Source: an uncultured Flavobacteriaceae bacterium
GTDB taxonomy: Bacteria; Bacteroidota; Bacteroidia; Flavobacteriales; Flavobacteriaceae
Assembly (NCBI GenBank): GCA_905479625.1
Contig: CAJQNF010000065.1
Span: 1 to 64,000, forward strand
DNA length: 64,000 bases
Reading direction: 5' to 3'
In this document: piece after piece, positions 63,282-64,000 of the stretch
How positions within the stretch are numbered: position 1 is the stretch's first letter
Layout: each line of letters begins with the position of its first letter
Translations under genes and position numbers: made by a program
Notes under the pieces: generated by a model
The model's input: only the letters and a program-made list of their open reading frames with translations
The model's database searches: none
What the model was told of the DNA's origin: nothing

Positions 63282-64000
63282 ATGTATATATTCAAACTTG
63301 ATGCCACAGATTCCACAAATTCTTATTTGAGGCAAATGTCAAAAAATAAGGATTTGGAAAAATGGACGGTAGTCACTGCTGATTACCAAAGCCAGGGAAG
63401 AGGGCAGAAGGGAGCTATTTGGCAGTCCGAAAGAGGTAAAAATTTGATATGCAGCATATTGATTAAGTTGAACGACTTCCATGCAGAGGATCAGTTTATG
63501 TTGAATTGTGCGGTTTCTTTAGGTATTCATCATTACCTTAAACGCTATAATCTGCCAAAATTAAAGATCAAATGGCCTAACGACATTATGTCAGTGTCAA
63601 AGAAATTAGGGGGAATTTTGATCGAAAACACACTTGTTTCTAACAAGATTAATCAGAGTATTATTGGGATTGGAATCAATATTAATCAAGAAATATTTTC
63701 AACAGATCTTCCGATGGCAGTTTCCATCAAGCAACTTACAAAAAATGAAATACCTCGAGATGTTTTTTTAACGGACCTTTTGAACGCTATTCAGAACAAA
63801 TTTGAATTGCTCTTTGAAAAACGATTTGACGAGTTATGGTCGCAATATGAGGCATCACTTTATAGAAAAGATAAGGCACATATGTTTGAAAACAGCAATG
63901 GAGAACAATATATGGGGATTATTCGAGGGGTAAGCAAACAAGGATCACTTCTCATTGAGAGAGAAGATGAATCTATAGATGCCTACAACTTTAAAGAAGT
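63282..64000 (+). CDS. birA: Biotin-[acetyl-CoA-carboxylase] ligase BirA, without DNA-binding domain; cut by the window end
   Basis: 239 codons are present and no stop. It starts directly with the catalytic domain, DATDSTNSYL (7-16), so it lacks the helix-turn-helix of E. coli BirA and cannot repress biotin genes. GRGQKGAIWQS (39-49) is the biotinyl-AMP loop; KWPNDIM, KKLGGILIE and GIGININ follow. It attaches biotin to carboxylase carrier domains. Divergent from rsfS. Confidence 0.95.
   Translation, partial: MYIFKLDATDSTNSYLRQMSKNKDLEKWTVVTADYQSQGRGQKGAIWQSERGKNLICSILIKLNDFHAEDQFMLNCAVSLGIHHYLKRYNLPKLKIKWPNDIMSVSKKLGGILIENTLVSNKINQSIIGIGININQEIFSTDLPMAVSIKQLTKNEIPRDVFLTDLLNAIQNKFELLFEKRFDELWSQYEASLYRKDKAHMFENSNGEQYMGIIRGVSKQGSLLIEREDESIDAYNFKE

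Overview
This 64 kb window is chromosomal DNA of a member of the Bacteroidota, most likely a flavobacterium (inference from gene content and promoters; no rRNA or tRNA gene is present to place it more exactly). The base composition is AT-rich, ribosome binding sites are weak or absent, several genes carry the Bacteroidota-type -7 promoter box TAnnTTTG, and the gene set is typical of the group: DUF349 protein, TamB, YceI lipoprotein, DUF1573, serine-palmitoyltransferase-like enzyme and an FtsH/CdsA/Psd operon. Both ends cut genes: the 3' end of an RND efflux pump at the left and a biotin-protein ligase at the right.

The left third (about 1.8-19.5 kb) is a sulfur-metabolism locus. On the minus strand lie (i) a four-gene operon with sulfide:quinone reductase, a DUF1641 protein, a TusE/DsrC-type sulfur carrier and a DsrE-type protein; (ii) a Crp/Fnr regulator; (iii) a three-gene operon with two double-rhodanese exported proteins and an OprO/P-type porin; and (iv) a seven-gene operon encoding a periplasmic PsrABC-type molybdoenzyme complex, two YeeE/YedE half-transporters for a sulfur compound, and two membrane-anchored rhodanese-like proteins. 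The last two proteins have lost the catalytic cysteine and instead end in an identical Lys-rich tail with a terminal cysteine (KKKKKMPEGGC). A divergent gene on the plus strand encodes a membrane-anchored cytochrome with twelve CxxCH haem sites. ligA sits between the sqr operon and the regulator.

The strongest signal found by reading the non-coding DNA is a shared promoter design. Upstream of sqr, the PsrA-like gene, the double-rhodanese operon and the Crp/Fnr gene itself, an (R)TGA-N6-TCA(Y) palindrome is centred exactly 36.5 bp upstream of the last base of a TAnnTTTR box, i.e. near -41, the class II activator position. The cytochrome gene has a perfect TGTGA-N6-TCACA site near -71.5. A sixth copy, one base closer, precedes an unrecognised 601-residue protein at 40.6-42.4 kb. 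Together these suggest one sulfur or redox regulon controlled by the local Crp/Fnr protein, whose sensor domain carries two cysteines (C84, C91) and no cAMP-type pocket.

The rest is mostly core genome: YhhN and YbaB proteins, a prolyl oligopeptidase, a probable cysteate synthase plus cysteate acyltransferase pair (sulfonolipid synthesis), tsaD with an 8-bp tandem repeat at its stop codon, tamB, a sugar/MurNAc block (FucP-like, SSS symporter, MurQ), aroE, DUF349, ettA, nudK, a cold shock protein, an Nramp-like transporter with sigma factor and glycosyltransferase, an EF-G paralogue, murB and an aminotransferase, a YtxH/holin-like trio, an aspartyl protease with PDZ domain, valS, and the rsfS-ftsH-LUD-cdsA-psd-ACBP operon divergent from birA.
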